Of a DNA stretch of 64,000 nucleotides, positions 36,305 to 45,190 are shown one piece after another. The stretch spans positions 124,001 to 188,000 of the forward strand of contig JAAEZZ010000009.1 in the NCBI GenBank assembly GCA_018222605.1. Direction: 5' to 3'. Source of the stretch: Alphaproteobacteria bacterium (GTDB taxonomy: Bacteria > Pseudomonadota > Alphaproteobacteria > Caulobacterales > Hyphomonadaceae). A program made the position numbers and the translations under genes. The notes below the pieces were generated by a model. It saw nothing but the letters and a program-made list of their open reading frames with translations. It searched no databases and had not been told where the DNA came from. The first letter of the stretch is position 1; each line of letters begins with the position of its first letter.

Positions 36305-37537
36305 TTATTCTGCGGCGAGTCTCACGCCTGCGCCATCGCCGCCAAGGGTTTCGGCAATACGTGTTGCCAGTTGGCGGGCGACATCTTGCTTGCCCATGCG
36401 CGGCCAGCGTTCAGACCCTTCGCGCGTGATCAGGACGATCTCATTCTCAGCGCCGCCCATGACATCTCCAGAAACGTCATTGGCGACGATCCAGTCGCAA
36501 TTCTTCCGGGTGAGCTTTGCCTCGGCATGTTCTTCGACATCATGCGTCTCAGCCGCAAACCCGATGACCAGGCCCGGTCGGTTCTTGCGCTTGTGGGCGA
36601 TTGTTTTGAGGATGTCCGGGTTCTCGGTCAGCTCCATGGAAGTATGTTCACTGCCAGCGCCCTTGATCTTCAGTTTTTTCGTTGCCGCACGCGCCGGGCG
36701 CCAGTCCGCGACTGCGGCGACCGAGATAAAAACGTCTGCAGGCAGAGCGTCTTCGCACGCCTTCAGCATCTGCCGGGCGGTTTCGACAGGCACGAACTCA
36801 ATGCCCGGTGGTGGCGTCAGAGCGACGGGGCCGGAGACGAGTGTGACTTTCGCGCCGAGTTTGACCAGTGCCTCGGCAATGGCATAGCCCTGACGGCCAG
36901 AGGAATGGTTGGAGAGGAACCGAACAGGGTCCAGCGGTTCGCGCGTGGGGCCCGCGGTGACAAGGGCGTGCACACCGTTCAGAGCGCCTGCAGTATTGCC
37001 CTCCAGGGCGCGCTCGATCCCGGACACGATGGCAGGAATTTCAGGCAGGCGGCCCGGGCCGAACTCGCCACAGGCCATGGCGCCTTCATCCGGGTCCATC
37101 ACGGTTATGCCATCTGCGCGAAGGGTCTCGATATTGCGCTGTGTAGCGGGATGTTGCCACATACGGACATTCATCGCAGGCACAATCAGAACCGGTTTGT
37201 CGGTTGCCAGCAAGGTTGTCGAAGCGAGATCATTGGCAAGGCCTGCGGCCGCCTTGGCCATCAGATCTGCCGTTGCCGGGCAGACAACGACAAGGTCAGC
37301 CGAGCGCGATAGCTCGATATGGCCCATCTCGGCTTCTTCATTCAGGTCAAACAGCTCAGTATAGACCTTGTCGCATGACAGGGCGGAGACAGACAGAGGC
37401 GTCACGAACTCCTGTCCAGCCTTGGTCAGGATGCACCGGCAGGCAATATCCCGCCGGCCCAGCTCGCGGATCAGCTCCAGGCTCTTATAGGCGGCAATAC
37501 CGCCGGATATGATCAGGAGGATACGTTTCTGTGTCAT
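36305..37537 (-). CDS. coaBC: Bifunctional phosphopantothenoylcysteine decarboxylase/phosphopantothenate-cysteine ligase
   Basis: 410 residues from ATG 37535-37537. N-terminal CoaC flavoprotein domain: LLIISGGIAAYKSLELIREL, the His in WQHPATQRNIETL and PAMNVRMW; C-terminal CoaB: TAGPTREPLDPVRFLSNHSSGRQG. Catalyses two consecutive steps of coenzyme A synthesis. Convergent with folC, 5 bp apart. Confidence 0.96.
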   Translation of the reverse strand: MTQKRILLIISGGIAAYKSLELIRELGRRDIACRCILTKAGQEFVTPLSVSALSCDKVYTELFDLNEEAEMGHIELSRSADLVVVCPATADLMAKAAAGLANDLASTTLLATDKPVLIVPAMNVRMWQHPATQRNIETLRADGITVMDPDEGAMACGEFGPGRLPEIPAIVSGIERALEGNTAGALNGVHALVTAGPTREPLDPVRFLSNHSSGRQGYAIAEALVKLGAKVTLVSGPVALTPPPGIEFVPVETARQMLKACEDALPADVFISVAAVADWRPARAATKKLKIKGAGSEHTSMELTENPDILKTIAHKRKNRPGLVIGFAAETHDVEEHAEAKLTRKNCDWIVANDVSGDVMGGAENEIVLITREGSERWPRMGKQDVARQLATRIAETLGGDGAGVRLAAE

Positions 37538-37664
37538 CTTCCGCGCTCTAGGTCTGGGCCTGTTTATCGCAAATTTCTTGCCGTTACCCCATGAAAACCC
37601 TGTGAATGTCGGCACTGCGTTAAGGAATGCCGGGCTTTCAGCAGGATTTGGGGTCTAACAGGGC

Positions 37665-39179
37665 TTATTTGAAGGCCCAGACGGCCAGGCCGGCAAGAAT
37701 GGCAATTAGGCCGAACCAGCCCCACCAGGGCGCAAACCTACGTGGCAGCGGGGCAGGTGGTGGTGGAGGCTCAAGAGACGCTTCGAAGCGGTCCATCACT
37801 TCCGGCAGACGTTTCAGGCGGTTTGTTACTTCGCGCAGATTGCTGGAGATGAGTTTTGCCGCGCCTTCCGGGCCAAAGCTCTTGCGGATCCATCCGCCGA
37901 CGACCGGTTCAGAGGCAGTCCAGATGTTGTGGGACGGGTCAATCGCCCGCGCGACGCCTTCCACCTGTACCATGGTTTTCTGCAACAGAACGAGTTCTGG
38001 CCGCAAAGACATGCCGAATGTGTGCGTATAGTCGAACAGCTGCAGCAAGATGCGACCCATGGAGACATCCTCGGCGGGTTTGCCGTGCACAGGCTCCCCG
38101 ATAGAGCGCAGGGCCTGAGCAAAATCGCCGACAGACTGATGCGTGGGCACATAGCCTGCCTCGAAATGCACTTCGGCGATGCGCTTATAGTCGCGCTTCA
38201 GGAAGCCCCACAGGATTTCCGCCAGGAAGCGGCGCTCTGTCAGTCCGATGCGGCCAATGATACCGAAATCGACCAGCGCAATCTTGTTCTCTGGCGTAAT
38301 GATAATGTTGCCTTCATGCATGTCCGCATGAAAGACGCCGTGTTCAATGGCGTGGGTCAGGAAGCCCTGCGTGATGTCATTTGCCAGCTTCTTGCGATCA
38401 ATGCCGGGCCGGTCGAGTGCTGCCGGATCTGTCAGTGGTGTCCCGTCGATCCAGTCTATGGTCAGCACGCGGCGACCTGTCCGGTCCCAATCAACCTTGG
38501 GAACAATGAAATGGCCCGATTTCAAGCTGATTTCGCGCATTTCGTCCGCGCCGCCTGCTTCAAGGCGCAGATCGGTTTCGCGCATCATGGCGGCGGCGAT
38601 TGTTTCGGTGAAGGCGACAGGCTTCAGGCGCTGGCTCTCGGCTGAGATGCCTTCAATCGTGCGAGCCGCGCGCTTCATGGCAGACAATTCTGTGCTGAGA
38701 CGCTTTTCGATGCCCGGCCGGAGGATTTTCACGGCACGGTCGCCATCTGGCAGACTCATGCGGTGGACCTGTGCGATGGAGGCTGCGGCAATGGGGTTGG
38801 ATAATTGGTTGAACAGCCGCTCGGCATCTTCCGCGCCGAATTCTTCTACCAGTGCAGCCCGCGCGGCCTTCATGGAGAAGGGGGGCAGTTTGTCCTTCAG
38901 GCGGCCAAGATCGCCTGTCACTTCGGCGCCAAATACATCGGGCCGCGTCGCAAGGAACTGGCCCAGTTTGATATAAGCGGGCCCCAGCTTTTCCAGGGCA
39001 ATTGCCAGACGCTCACCCGGTCTGCCCTTTGCGCCTCCGCCGAAGACACGCAGCGTGCGACCGGCGATACGTGCTGGTAGGGGCAGACGGCTCTGGTAAG
39101 CACCTGGCAGGATTACATCATGACGCGCAAGCGCGATGCCGGCGCGCATCAGGCGGCGATAGTCTGAAATCACGCCCAT
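37665..39179 (-). CDS. ubiB: Ubiquinone biosynthesis protein UbiB (ABC1/ADCK kinase-like)
   Basis: 504 residues. The KxGQ motif of the UbiB family is YIKLGQ (71-74), followed by the A-rich loop region AAASIAQVHR and the catalytic-loop-like HADMHEGNIIITPENKIALVDFG. One or two hydrophobic helices near the C-terminus (WGWFGLIAILAGLAVWAF). Supports coenzyme Q synthesis. ubiE is 268 bp upstream on the same strand with a small opposite-strand ORF between. Confidence 0.94.
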   Translation of the reverse strand: MGVISDYRRLMRAGIALARHDVILPGAYQSRLPLPARIAGRTLRVFGGGAKGRPGERLAIALEKLGPAYIKLGQFLATRPDVFGAEVTGDLGRLKDKLPPFSMKAARAALVEEFGAEDAERLFNQLSNPIAAASIAQVHRMSLPDGDRAVKILRPGIEKRLSTELSAMKRAARTIEGISAESQRLKPVAFTETIAAAMMRETDLRLEAGGADEMREISLKSGHFIVPKVDWDRTGRRVLTIDWIDGTPLTDPAALDRPGIDRKKLANDITQGFLTHAIEHGVFHADMHEGNIIITPENKIALVDFGIIGRIGLTERRFLAEILWGFLKRDYKRIAEVHFEAGYVPTHQSVGDFAQALRSIGEPVHGKPAEDVSMGRILLQLFDYTHTFGMSLRPELVLLQKTMVQVEGVARAIDPSHNIWTASEPVVGGWIRKSFGPEGAAKLISSNLREVTNRLKRLPEVMDRFEASLEPPPPPAPLPRRFAPWWGWFGLIAILAGLAVWAFK

Positions 39180-39260
39180 ATCGGCCCCTTTTTCTGTCTG
39201 GGAACCCGAAACCGCTTAAGGCGTTTCCACACTGATGAAATATAGCAAAAGGAGGCTGTC

Positions 39261-39434
39261 ATGGCCGATATAAAATCGTCTGGAAACAACGGGTTGATGT
39301 ATTTTCTGGCTGGTGGCCTGTTGGTGGGTCTGATCGCCTCTGCAGCCTATTACTATGCCGAACACGCGTCGGCAAATAAGGCGGATGTGACCATCTCTGT
39401 AAGTGAGAATGGCATCGCGATTGATGGCAATTAA
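39261..39434 (+). CDS. Small single-pass membrane protein (57 residues)
   Basis: Encoded antiparallel to ubiE and ubiB in the gap between them. ATG at 39261 is preceded by AGGAGG (seven-base spacing). The peptide has one hydrophobic helix (about 12-33, LMYFLAGGLLVGLIASAAYYY) followed by a polar tail of 25 residues with EHASANKADV and SENGIAIDGN. Start, Shine-Dalgarno, membrane segment and stop all agree with a real gene. Function unknown; too short for many gene callers. Confidence 0.7.
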   Translation: MADIKSSGNNGLMYFLAGGLLVGLIASAAYYYAEHASANKADVTISVSENGIAIDGN

Positions 39435-39446
39435 GGCCGTCTTGCA

Positions 39447-40235
39447 TCAGACGGCCCAGCCAAAATGCAGGGCGGCGATGCCTCCGGAATAATTGGTTAC
39501 GGAAACGCGGGAAAATCCCGCGTTTTCTATTTCCTGCCGGAAGGTTTGCTGGTCCGGGAATTGCCTGATGGATTCTACCAGATACTGATAGCTTTCCTGA
39601 TCCCCGGCGACGAGGCTGCCGAGGCGGGGGATGACGTTGAAACTGTAGGTGTCATAGGCCTGTTGAAGGGCGGGCGCGGTCATGTGGCTGAACTCCAGAA
39701 CGCCGAGGCGTCCGCCGGGCTTAAGCACGCGCCGAAATTCCTTCAACCCGGCCACACGGTCTGCGAAATTGCGGATTCCGAAGGATACAGTGACGGCATC
39801 GAAGGTGCGATCAGGATAGGGTAGTTTCTGGCCGTCGGCGCAGACCCAGTCGAGTCGGCCTGCCCATTTGTCATTGTCGCCGCGTGCCTTGCCGGCTTCC
39901 AGCATGGCGTCATTGATGTCGCAGACAATTGCGGTCGCGGGCGTGTCGACGCCGCGGCGCTTGCCAGCCTTGTCAGCCAGTTGCAGGAAGGCGCGGGCCA
40001 GTTCGCCTGTACCGCCAGCCACATCGAGATGCTTCTCGCCGGGCTGTGGGTTGATCTGGTTCATGGCATCATGTTTCCACAAGCGGTGTACGCCTGCGGA
40101 CATCAGGTCATTCATCAGGTCATAGCGCGAGGCGACCGAGCGGAATACGCCCTTCACCCGGGCGACCTTCTCGGATTCCGTTACTTCCTGAAAGCCGAAT
40201 GAGACTTTGCGTTCTGTATTGCTGCCGTTGGACAT
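39447..40235 (-). CDS. ubiE: Ubiquinone/menaquinone biosynthesis methyltransferase UbiE
   Basis: 262 residues from ATG 40233-40235 (MSNGSNTERKVSFGF); an in-frame ATG at 40265 is also possible but leaves only 18 bp to the divergent mutM start. SAM motif I is LDVAGGTGELARAFL; the UbiE signature YDLMNDLMSAGVHRLWK and VSFGIRNFADRVAGLKE are clear. C-methylates the quinone ring. Confidence 0.94.
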   Translation of the reverse strand: MSNGSNTERKVSFGFQEVTESEKVARVKGVFRSVASRYDLMNDLMSAGVHRLWKHDAMNQINPQPGEKHLDVAGGTGELARAFLQLADKAGKRRGVDTPATAIVCDINDAMLEAGKARGDNDKWAGRLDWVCADGQKLPYPDRTFDAVTVSFGIRNFADRVAGLKEFRRVLKPGGRLGVLEFSHMTAPALQQAYDTYSFNVIPRLGSLVAGDQESYQYLVESIRQFPDQQTFRQEIENAGFSRVSVTNYSGGIAALHFGWAV

Positions 40236-40283
40236 GCACGCCACCATAGTTACCTGATCAGCCATAGACTATATGCGATAACG

Positions 40284-41129
40284 ATGCCTGAATTACCCGA
40301 AGTAGAGACAGTTCGCCGCGGACTGGCCCCCGTCATGGAGGGGCAGCGTATTGAACGCCTTGTTCAGAACCGCGCCGATCTGCGATTTCCCTTTCCGGAT
40401 GGCTTCGCTGAGCGGCTGACAGGCGCTCGCATAGACCATATGGGCCGCCGCGCCAAATTTCTGACGCTGACCCTTTCCACGGGCGAGATGCTGGTGATGC
40501 ACCTCGGCATGACGGGCCGCTTCACCGTGGGCGGCAGTCAGCTAGGTGAGTTCCATCATGAAACGGGCACGGATGCCCGGCATGATCATGTCGTGTTTCA
40601 TCTCGATAGTGGCGCAACGGTTATCTATAATGATCCGCGCCGCTTCGGCTTCATGGAACTTTGGCCCGCCGAGACGTTTCAGGCGTATCCAAGGCTTATG
40701 CGCATGGGGCCGGAGCCGCTGTCCAACGCATTCTCTGCCGCCTATCTGGATGAGGCCTTGCGCGGACGAAAGACGCCTATCAAGGCGGCCTTGCTCGATC
40801 AGTCGATCATTGCAGGGCTCGGCAACATCTATGTTTGTGAAGCGCTGTGGCGGTCCGGCATTTCCCCCAAGCGGATGGCGACGACTGTGCCCGGCCAGCG
40901 TGCCGCGCGGCTCGCGCCTGCGATCAATGAGGTGATTGCCGAAGCGATTGAGGCTGGCGGGTCTTCCATATCGGATTTTGCCAGCACGAGCGGAGAGCTT
41001 GGTTATTTCCAGCATTCTTTCGCTGTGTATGACCGGGAAGGGCAGGCCTGTCGGAATTGCGATGGGCCTATCAAGCGCCTGGTCCAGTCTGGCCGCTCCA
41101 GTTTTTACTGCAGCATCTGCCAACGCTAG
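40284..41129 (+). CDS. mutM: Formamidopyrimidine-DNA glycosylase
   Basis: 281 residues. N-terminal PELPEVETVRRGL with the catalytic Pro2/Glu3, Lys in GRRAKFLTL, the helix-two-turn-helix IIAGLGNIYVCEALWRSGISP, and the C-terminal zinc finger CRNCDGPIKRLV...CSICQR. Removes 8-oxoguanine. Its stop overlaps the convergent XRE gene stop. Confidence 0.97.
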   Translation: MPELPEVETVRRGLAPVMEGQRIERLVQNRADLRFPFPDGFAERLTGARIDHMGRRAKFLTLTLSTGEMLVMHLGMTGRFTVGGSQLGEFHHETGTDARHDHVVFHLDSGATVIYNDPRRFGFMELWPAETFQAYPRLMRMGPEPLSNAFSAAYLDEALRGRKTPIKAALLDQSIIAGLGNIYVCEALWRSGISPKRMATTVPGQRAARLAPAINEVIAEAIEAGGSSISDFASTSGELGYFQHSFAVYDREGQACRNCDGPIKRLVQSGRSSFYCSICQR

Positions 41130-41548
41130 ACCTGCGCATCTCTGTCCGGGCCCGGCTTCATGGCGTTCAACAGATGAACGGCCGCCTTAAGGTCGTCAGG
41201 GTCAGCCATGTTTGAGATTAGCTTGCGGGCCTTGTGCTGTAGGTCTTTCACCTTGGCGCGCAGCTCCGCATCGGTATTCTCTTCGGCTTTCAAATCGATC
41301 GGCTCATAGAAAAAGTCGATCGATTTGCGCAGGACGATGGCAATTTCGCGCAAGCGCCCGGCTGTCAGACGACTATGCCCCGCTTCATATTTCTGGATCT
41401 GCTGAAAAGTGAGGCCCAATTGGCTGGCGAGGCCTTCTTGGGTAAGGCCTCTCTGCTTGCGGGCTTTGCGCACCTGGCGGCCTGTATAAAGATCCGCGCT
41501 GCTAGGCCTGCGCGCCACACTGCCGGAAAGTTCATTTCTTGTTGCCAT
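41126..41548 (-). CDS. XRE-family helix-turn-helix regulator
   Basis: 140 residues from ATG 41546-41548 (a longer frame extends to 41701 but has no credible start). HTH_3 domain at about 23-77: VRKARKQRGLTQEGLASQLGLTFQQIQKYEAG, with the C-terminal half helical and charged. Similar small XRE proteins act as master regulators in alphaproteobacteria, but the target is not visible here. Confidence 0.87.
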   Translation of the reverse strand: MATRNELSGSVARRPSSADLYTGRQVRKARKQRGLTQEGLASQLGLTFQQIQKYEAGHSRLTAGRLREIAIVLRKSIDFFYEPIDLKAEENTDAELRAKVKDLQHKARKLISNMADPDDLKAAVHLLNAMKPGPDRDAQV

Positions 41549-41729
41549 GGCGTGTCCACGGGCTGAGATCATGGGCAGGCTGCGCAGTCGAGCCCGGCCT
41601 TCCACCCTTGCGTGCTTTATAGGCTCAAATGCAGATTGTTTGCAACTAATGGTGGCATTTTGATGCGCAGATTTGAGAATCGCATAAGGCCATGAGGACA
41701 ATCTGCGCTTTTTTGCAGAAGAGGCCTAA

Positions 41730-42101
41730 TTACTTCTCGGGGTCCAGACGGATGATATCATCCTGGTTTTGCGGTTCTGACGCCGAGGATGAGTCATTCA
41801 GGTTCAGCTCCAATTGCGGAGCATCCTGAAAGTTACCGCCACCAAAACCTGACCGACCCACCATGAGGCCGCTGTCATCACTCTGCCCAATCCGCAGGTT
41901 GAGCGTGCCCGTGCCTGCCTGATCGGAAGCGGATGTGCTTGGCAGGTTCAAATTCAGCGTGCCGGTATACTCATCCTGCACGGCGTCTGTCTGGGCAGTC
42001 GCCTCGGCGGAGGCCGTGTCTTGAGGCTTCGGCTCTGAACAGGCAACCCCCGCAACAGTCAGGGACATCAGGGCCAGCGCAGTCGTCAGTTTCATGTTCA
42101 T
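41730..42101 (-). CDS. Small lipoprotein with LNLN-type beta motifs
   Basis: 123 residues. N-terminus MNMKLTTALALMSLTVAGVAC is a lipoprotein signal (lipobox Cys21). The mature part is Ser/Asp/Gln-rich and holds three short similar strands: GTLNLNLP, GTLNLRIG and LELNLND. No homology recognised. Just downstream of gshB on the same strand (about 20 bp gap). Confidence 0.65.
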   Translation of the reverse strand: MNMKLTTALALMSLTVAGVACSEPKPQDTASAEATAQTDAVQDEYTGTLNLNLPSTSASDQAGTGTLNLRIGQSDDSGLMVGRSGFGGGNFQDAPQLELNLNDSSSASEPQNQDDIIRLDPEK

Positions 42102-42122
42102 CCCCTGATCTTGCAGCGGGCT

Positions 42123-43073
42123 TTAACGGCTCGCAAGTTTCTCTTGCACACCGTCCCAGAAAATTTCCGTGATATCAATGCCGCTTAATTTTTTGATGGC
42201 CTGCAGACCCGTTGGCGATGTGACATTGATCTCCGTCAGGCGTCCGCCAATCACGTCGATTCCCGTCAGCACCAGGCCGCGCCGACGCAATTCCGGGCCA
42301 ATGGTTTCGCAGATTTTCTTGTCGGCTTCGCTCAGCTCCGTTGCTTCGGCTGTCCCGCCGACCACCATGTTGGAGCGGATCTGCCCATCTTTCGGGCGAC
42401 GATTCAGTGCGCCTGCTGCCACGCCGTCGATCAGGATGATTCGCTTGTCGCCTTCGCTTACGGCCGGCAGGAAGGCTTGCACCATCACAGGTTCGCGGGA
42501 ACGGGTGAGAAAGATTTCTGTCAGTGAGTCGAAATTGGAATCATCTTCCTTCAGGCGGAAGACACCCGCGCCGCCATGTCCGTAGAGGGGCTTGATGATA
42601 ATGTCTTTGTGCTTTGCACGGAAGGCTTCGATGGCCGCAATGTCGCGGGAGACCAGCGTTGGCGGCATCAGCTCCGGGAACATCAGGGGGAATATTTTTT
42701 CCGGGCTTGAGCGCACGCCGCCGGGGTCGTTTAGCACCAGCGTCTCGCCGGAGATTCCCTCCAGCAGGTGACAGGCGGTGATATAGCCCATGTCGAAGGG
42801 GGGGTCCTGACGCATCAGGACGACATCGACATCCTTTGACAGATCCAGTGTGACGGCCTCTTCGAAGATGCCAGGCGTTCCCTTGACGCGCTGGACCTTA
42901 GCCGGGCGGACGCGGGCGGTGACGCGGCCCGCCTCATAGCTCATGTCCTGCGGGCCATAGACGAACAATTCCATGCCCCGTGCCTGAGCCGTTTCAGCCA
43001 GGGCGAAACTGGTATCGCTGTCAATGTTTACAGATTCCAGCGGATCCATCTGGATCGCGACGCGAAGACTCAT
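42123..43073 (-). CDS. gshB: Glutathione synthetase
   Basis: 316 residues. ATP-grasp enzyme: VVLMRQDPPFDMGYITACHLLE, the lid/ATP region IIIKPLYGHGGAGVFRL and VDVIGGRLTEINVTSPTGLQAI. Joins glycine to gamma-glutamylcysteine. It is 48 bp from the upstream BON lipoprotein gene on the same strand. Confidence 0.96.
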   Translation of the reverse strand: MSLRVAIQMDPLESVNIDSDTSFALAETAQARGMELFVYGPQDMSYEAGRVTARVRPAKVQRVKGTPGIFEEAVTLDLSKDVDVVLMRQDPPFDMGYITACHLLEGISGETLVLNDPGGVRSSPEKIFPLMFPELMPPTLVSRDIAAIEAFRAKHKDIIIKPLYGHGGAGVFRLKEDDSNFDSLTEIFLTRSREPVMVQAFLPAVSEGDKRIILIDGVAAGALNRRPKDGQIRSNMVVGGTAEATELSEADKKICETIGPELRRRGLVLTGIDVIGGRLTEINVTSPTGLQAIKKLSGIDITEIFWDGVQEKLASR

Positions 43074-43121
43074 GCCGTGCGCTCCTGTTTCGGGATCGCA
43101 GCGCTGTCGGCCCCGATCCCC

Positions 43122-43805
43122 TTAATAACTTGCGCCGATGAGTTCAGCATCGGCCCCAGTGTCATATGAGGCATCAGGTGTGGTTTGGGTAGAGGGGGAC
43201 TTCTGTGTTGTTGGTGCAGCGCGTCGCACATTGTCTCCGCGAATGCGCACATAGGAGACAACCTGCTTTACGCCGCCGACGACGCTGGCCTCTTCTGCGG
43301 CACGTTTCAGCTCTTCGGCAGAGCGTGCAATCCCCATAAGATAGACGACGCCATCATAGGTCTCGACATTGAAGTTCAGGCTTTTGACCGTGCTGGAGCC
43401 GATCAGACGGGCGCGTACGCGGCCGGTGATGATCTCATCGGAGACATTGGCCAGAAACCCGCCTGGCGGCTCAATACGAATCTCGTTGGCGACATCCTGC
43501 GTGCGGGTGGACGTCCATGCGATACCTTCGGCCTTTACGCGCTCTTCGGGTGTATTCACCCGACCTGACAGCAGCACCAGCCCGCCGGTGACTTCAACGT
43601 CCACTTCGCCAAAGCTGTTTGCGCTTTCAGACAGAAGTTTGCTTTTGATCTCGTTAGAGGCCGTGGCGTCGTCAACGGCTTCACCCATGGTCTTTTCCTG
43701 AGCAGCCGTCAGCCCGACGGCGCCAGCTGTTCCAATAGCGGCGACAGCGCATCCAGTCAGAGGCAGGGACAGAAGAAGGGCGGCAATCGCGAGACGCTTT
43801 TGCAT
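43122..43805 (-). CDS. BON-domain lipoprotein (periplasmic, OsmY/YraP type)
   Basis: 227 residues from ATG 43803-43805, giving MQKRLAIAALLLSLPLTGC (lipobox Cys19). Two BON domains: about 50-110 (SNEIKSKLLSE...DVEVTGGLVLLSGRV) and 125-190 (RVRARLIGSSTVKSLNFNVETYDGVVYLMG). Related outer-membrane BON lipoproteins such as YraP/DolP guard envelope integrity. The C-terminal tail is Thr/Ser/Asp-rich. Confidence 0.88.
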   Translation of the reverse strand: MQKRLAIAALLLSLPLTGCAVAAIGTAGAVGLTAAQEKTMGEAVDDATASNEIKSKLLSESANSFGEVDVEVTGGLVLLSGRVNTPEERVKAEGIAWTSTRTQDVANEIRIEPPGGFLANVSDEIITGRVRARLIGSSTVKSLNFNVETYDGVVYLMGIARSAEELKRAAEEASVVGGVKQVVSYVRIRGDNVRRAAPTTQKSPSTQTTPDASYDTGADAELIGASY

Positions 43806-43927
43806 GAAACTATACTCCATCAGCGGGATCTGATCTGTCTGTGTGCCAGCAGGATACGGCGAAATTCTGGCAAAAAGGCCGTTCTTTGCACGCCAGCCCA
43901 TCTTTTAAACATGCGTAAGCTGCGGGT

Positions 43928-44404
43928 TTGCCCGCAATTGGCTGGTTGTTTGGGCCTTCAGATTCCATTATCTTGTCGGGGCAAGCTATAGAAGGAATTG
44001 AAACCCTGACTTCCAGCGCTCCGCGGCTCCAGTCCGCAAAGCCGGCCACTCTCGAAGAAATCCGTGCCGTGGCCGAAACACTCGCCCAGGCACTTGAGGA
44101 TGACAAGGCCGAGGACATTCTGTTCATCGACCTGGAAGGCAAGTCTTCCCTTGCCGATTTCATGATCATCGCTTCCGGCCGTTCAGGTCGTCATGTTGCG
44201 GCTCTTGCAGATCATATTTCACAGGACGTGAAAAAGCTGACCGGCAGACCGGCCAGCGTCGAAGGTATGCCGAATGCAGACTGGGTGCTTATCGACACCG
44301 GGGATGTGATCATCCACCTGTTCCGTCCGGAAGTGCGTGAGTTCTACAATCTGGAAAAGATCTGGGCTTCCCAGACCCCTTCCTCGTCCCCATCCGTCAA
44401 TTAA
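43928..44404 (+). CDS. rsfS: Ribosomal silencing factor RsfS (start uncertain)
   Basis: The RsfS domain begins near LEEIRAVAETLAQALEDDKAEDILFIDLEG and includes IIASGRSGRHVAALADHI and WVLIDTGDVIIHLF, followed by REFYNLEKIW. It binds L14 and blocks subunit joining. No in-frame ATG precedes the domain. The frame opens at TTG 43928; a CTG at 44006 has GAAGGA nine bases upstream and fits best, so real coordinates may be 44006-44404. rlmH follows after six bases. Confidence 0.88.
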   Translation: MPAIGWLFGPSDSIILSGQAIEGIETLTSSAPRLQSAKPATLEEIRAVAETLAQALEDDKAEDILFIDLEGKSSLADFMIIASGRSGRHVAALADHISQDVKKLTGRPASVEGMPNADWVLIDTGDVIIHLFRPEVREFYNLEKIWASQTPSSSPSVN

Positions 44405-44410
44405 CAGGCC

Positions 44411-44875
44411 ATGCGCCTGATCTTTCTTGTCGTGGGCAGGCTGAAGTCTGGCCCGGAGCGCGAATTGGTGGATGAATATATCAAGCGCGCGGCGCCAATT
44501 GCCCGGTCTCTCGGCTTTCGGGGTCTGGAAGAAATCGAAGTCGCCAGTGGTGGCGGGCTGGATGCAGAGGCCGAGCGCATTCTTGCGAAAATTCCCTCAG
44601 GCGCGAAATGCATCCGCCTCGATGAATTTGGCCGTTCTCTGAAATCCACTGACTTTGCAGACCGGCTCGGCACATGGCGCGATCAGGGCATTCCGGATCT
44701 CGTTCTGCTAGTTGGGGGTGCCGAAGGCTATGGGGAGGCGGTGCGCTCACAAGTATCTGATACGATGGCCTTCGGTCCGCAGACCTGGCCGCACCGTCTG
44801 GTGCGCGCCATGTTGGCAGAACAGGTCTACAGGGCAGTCTCCATCCTCGCGGGCACGCCTTATCACAAGGCTTAA
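44411..44875 (+). CDS. rlmH: 23S rRNA (pseudouridine1915-N3)-methyltransferase
   Basis: 154 residues, standard RlmH length. SPOUT-type knot: LVLLVGGAEGYGEAVR (SAM binding) and LTLPHR-like motif as QTWPHRLVRAMLAEQVYRAVSILAGTPYHK. It begins six bases after rsfS, the usual pairing. Confidence 0.96.
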   Translation: MRLIFLVVGRLKSGPERELVDEYIKRAAPIARSLGFRGLEEIEVASGGGLDAEAERILAKIPSGAKCIRLDEFGRSLKSTDFADRLGTWRDQGIPDLVLLVGGAEGYGEAVRSQVSDTMAFGPQTWPHRLVRAMLAEQVYRAVSILAGTPYHKA

Positions 44876-44881
44876 GGGCGT

Positions 44882-44995
44882 TTAGCCAGCGTAAAGGGAC
44901 GGTTGTGGGGCCAGGATCATGGCAAACACGGCTGCGGCCAGAATACCCATCACTGCGACAGATACACATCTGCTGATCGTGATTGGGTGGTTCAT
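44882..44995 (-). CDS. Candidate 37-residue membrane peptide
   Basis: Minus strand, ATG 44993-44995, stop TAA at 44882. AAGGAG lies seven bases upstream of the start. The peptide, MNHPITISRCVSVAVMGILA through AAVFAMILAPQ, has one hydrophobic segment of about 20 residues. No homology recognised. It lies in the gap between rlmH and the TAXI gene, convergent with rlmH. Confidence 0.45.
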   Translation of the reverse strand: MNHPITISRCVSVAVMGILAAAVFAMILAPQPSLYAG

Positions 44996-45190
44996 TGTGG
45001 TCTCCTTGCCGTGCTGTGGCTCTCTATCTTGAGCGCCGATAACGAGAAATGAACCATCCCCGGCGGAATAGGTTCCATGCCCATTCCGTATGAGGTCATT
45101 TCAAGGCAGGGCCGACACTTTGTTGATCCGGGCTCGAACCCGGCTTACAGCTGAAAGTCAGATATGTTGCGCAGGGTGGAGGCGCTATCT

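Noticed and set aside
45128..45143. CCGGG-CTCGAA-CCCGG, which on the minus strand resembles a tRNA T-arm
   Set aside because: No acceptor stem, D-arm or acceptable anticodon stem could be built around it; no integrase nearby to make it an attachment-site remnant.
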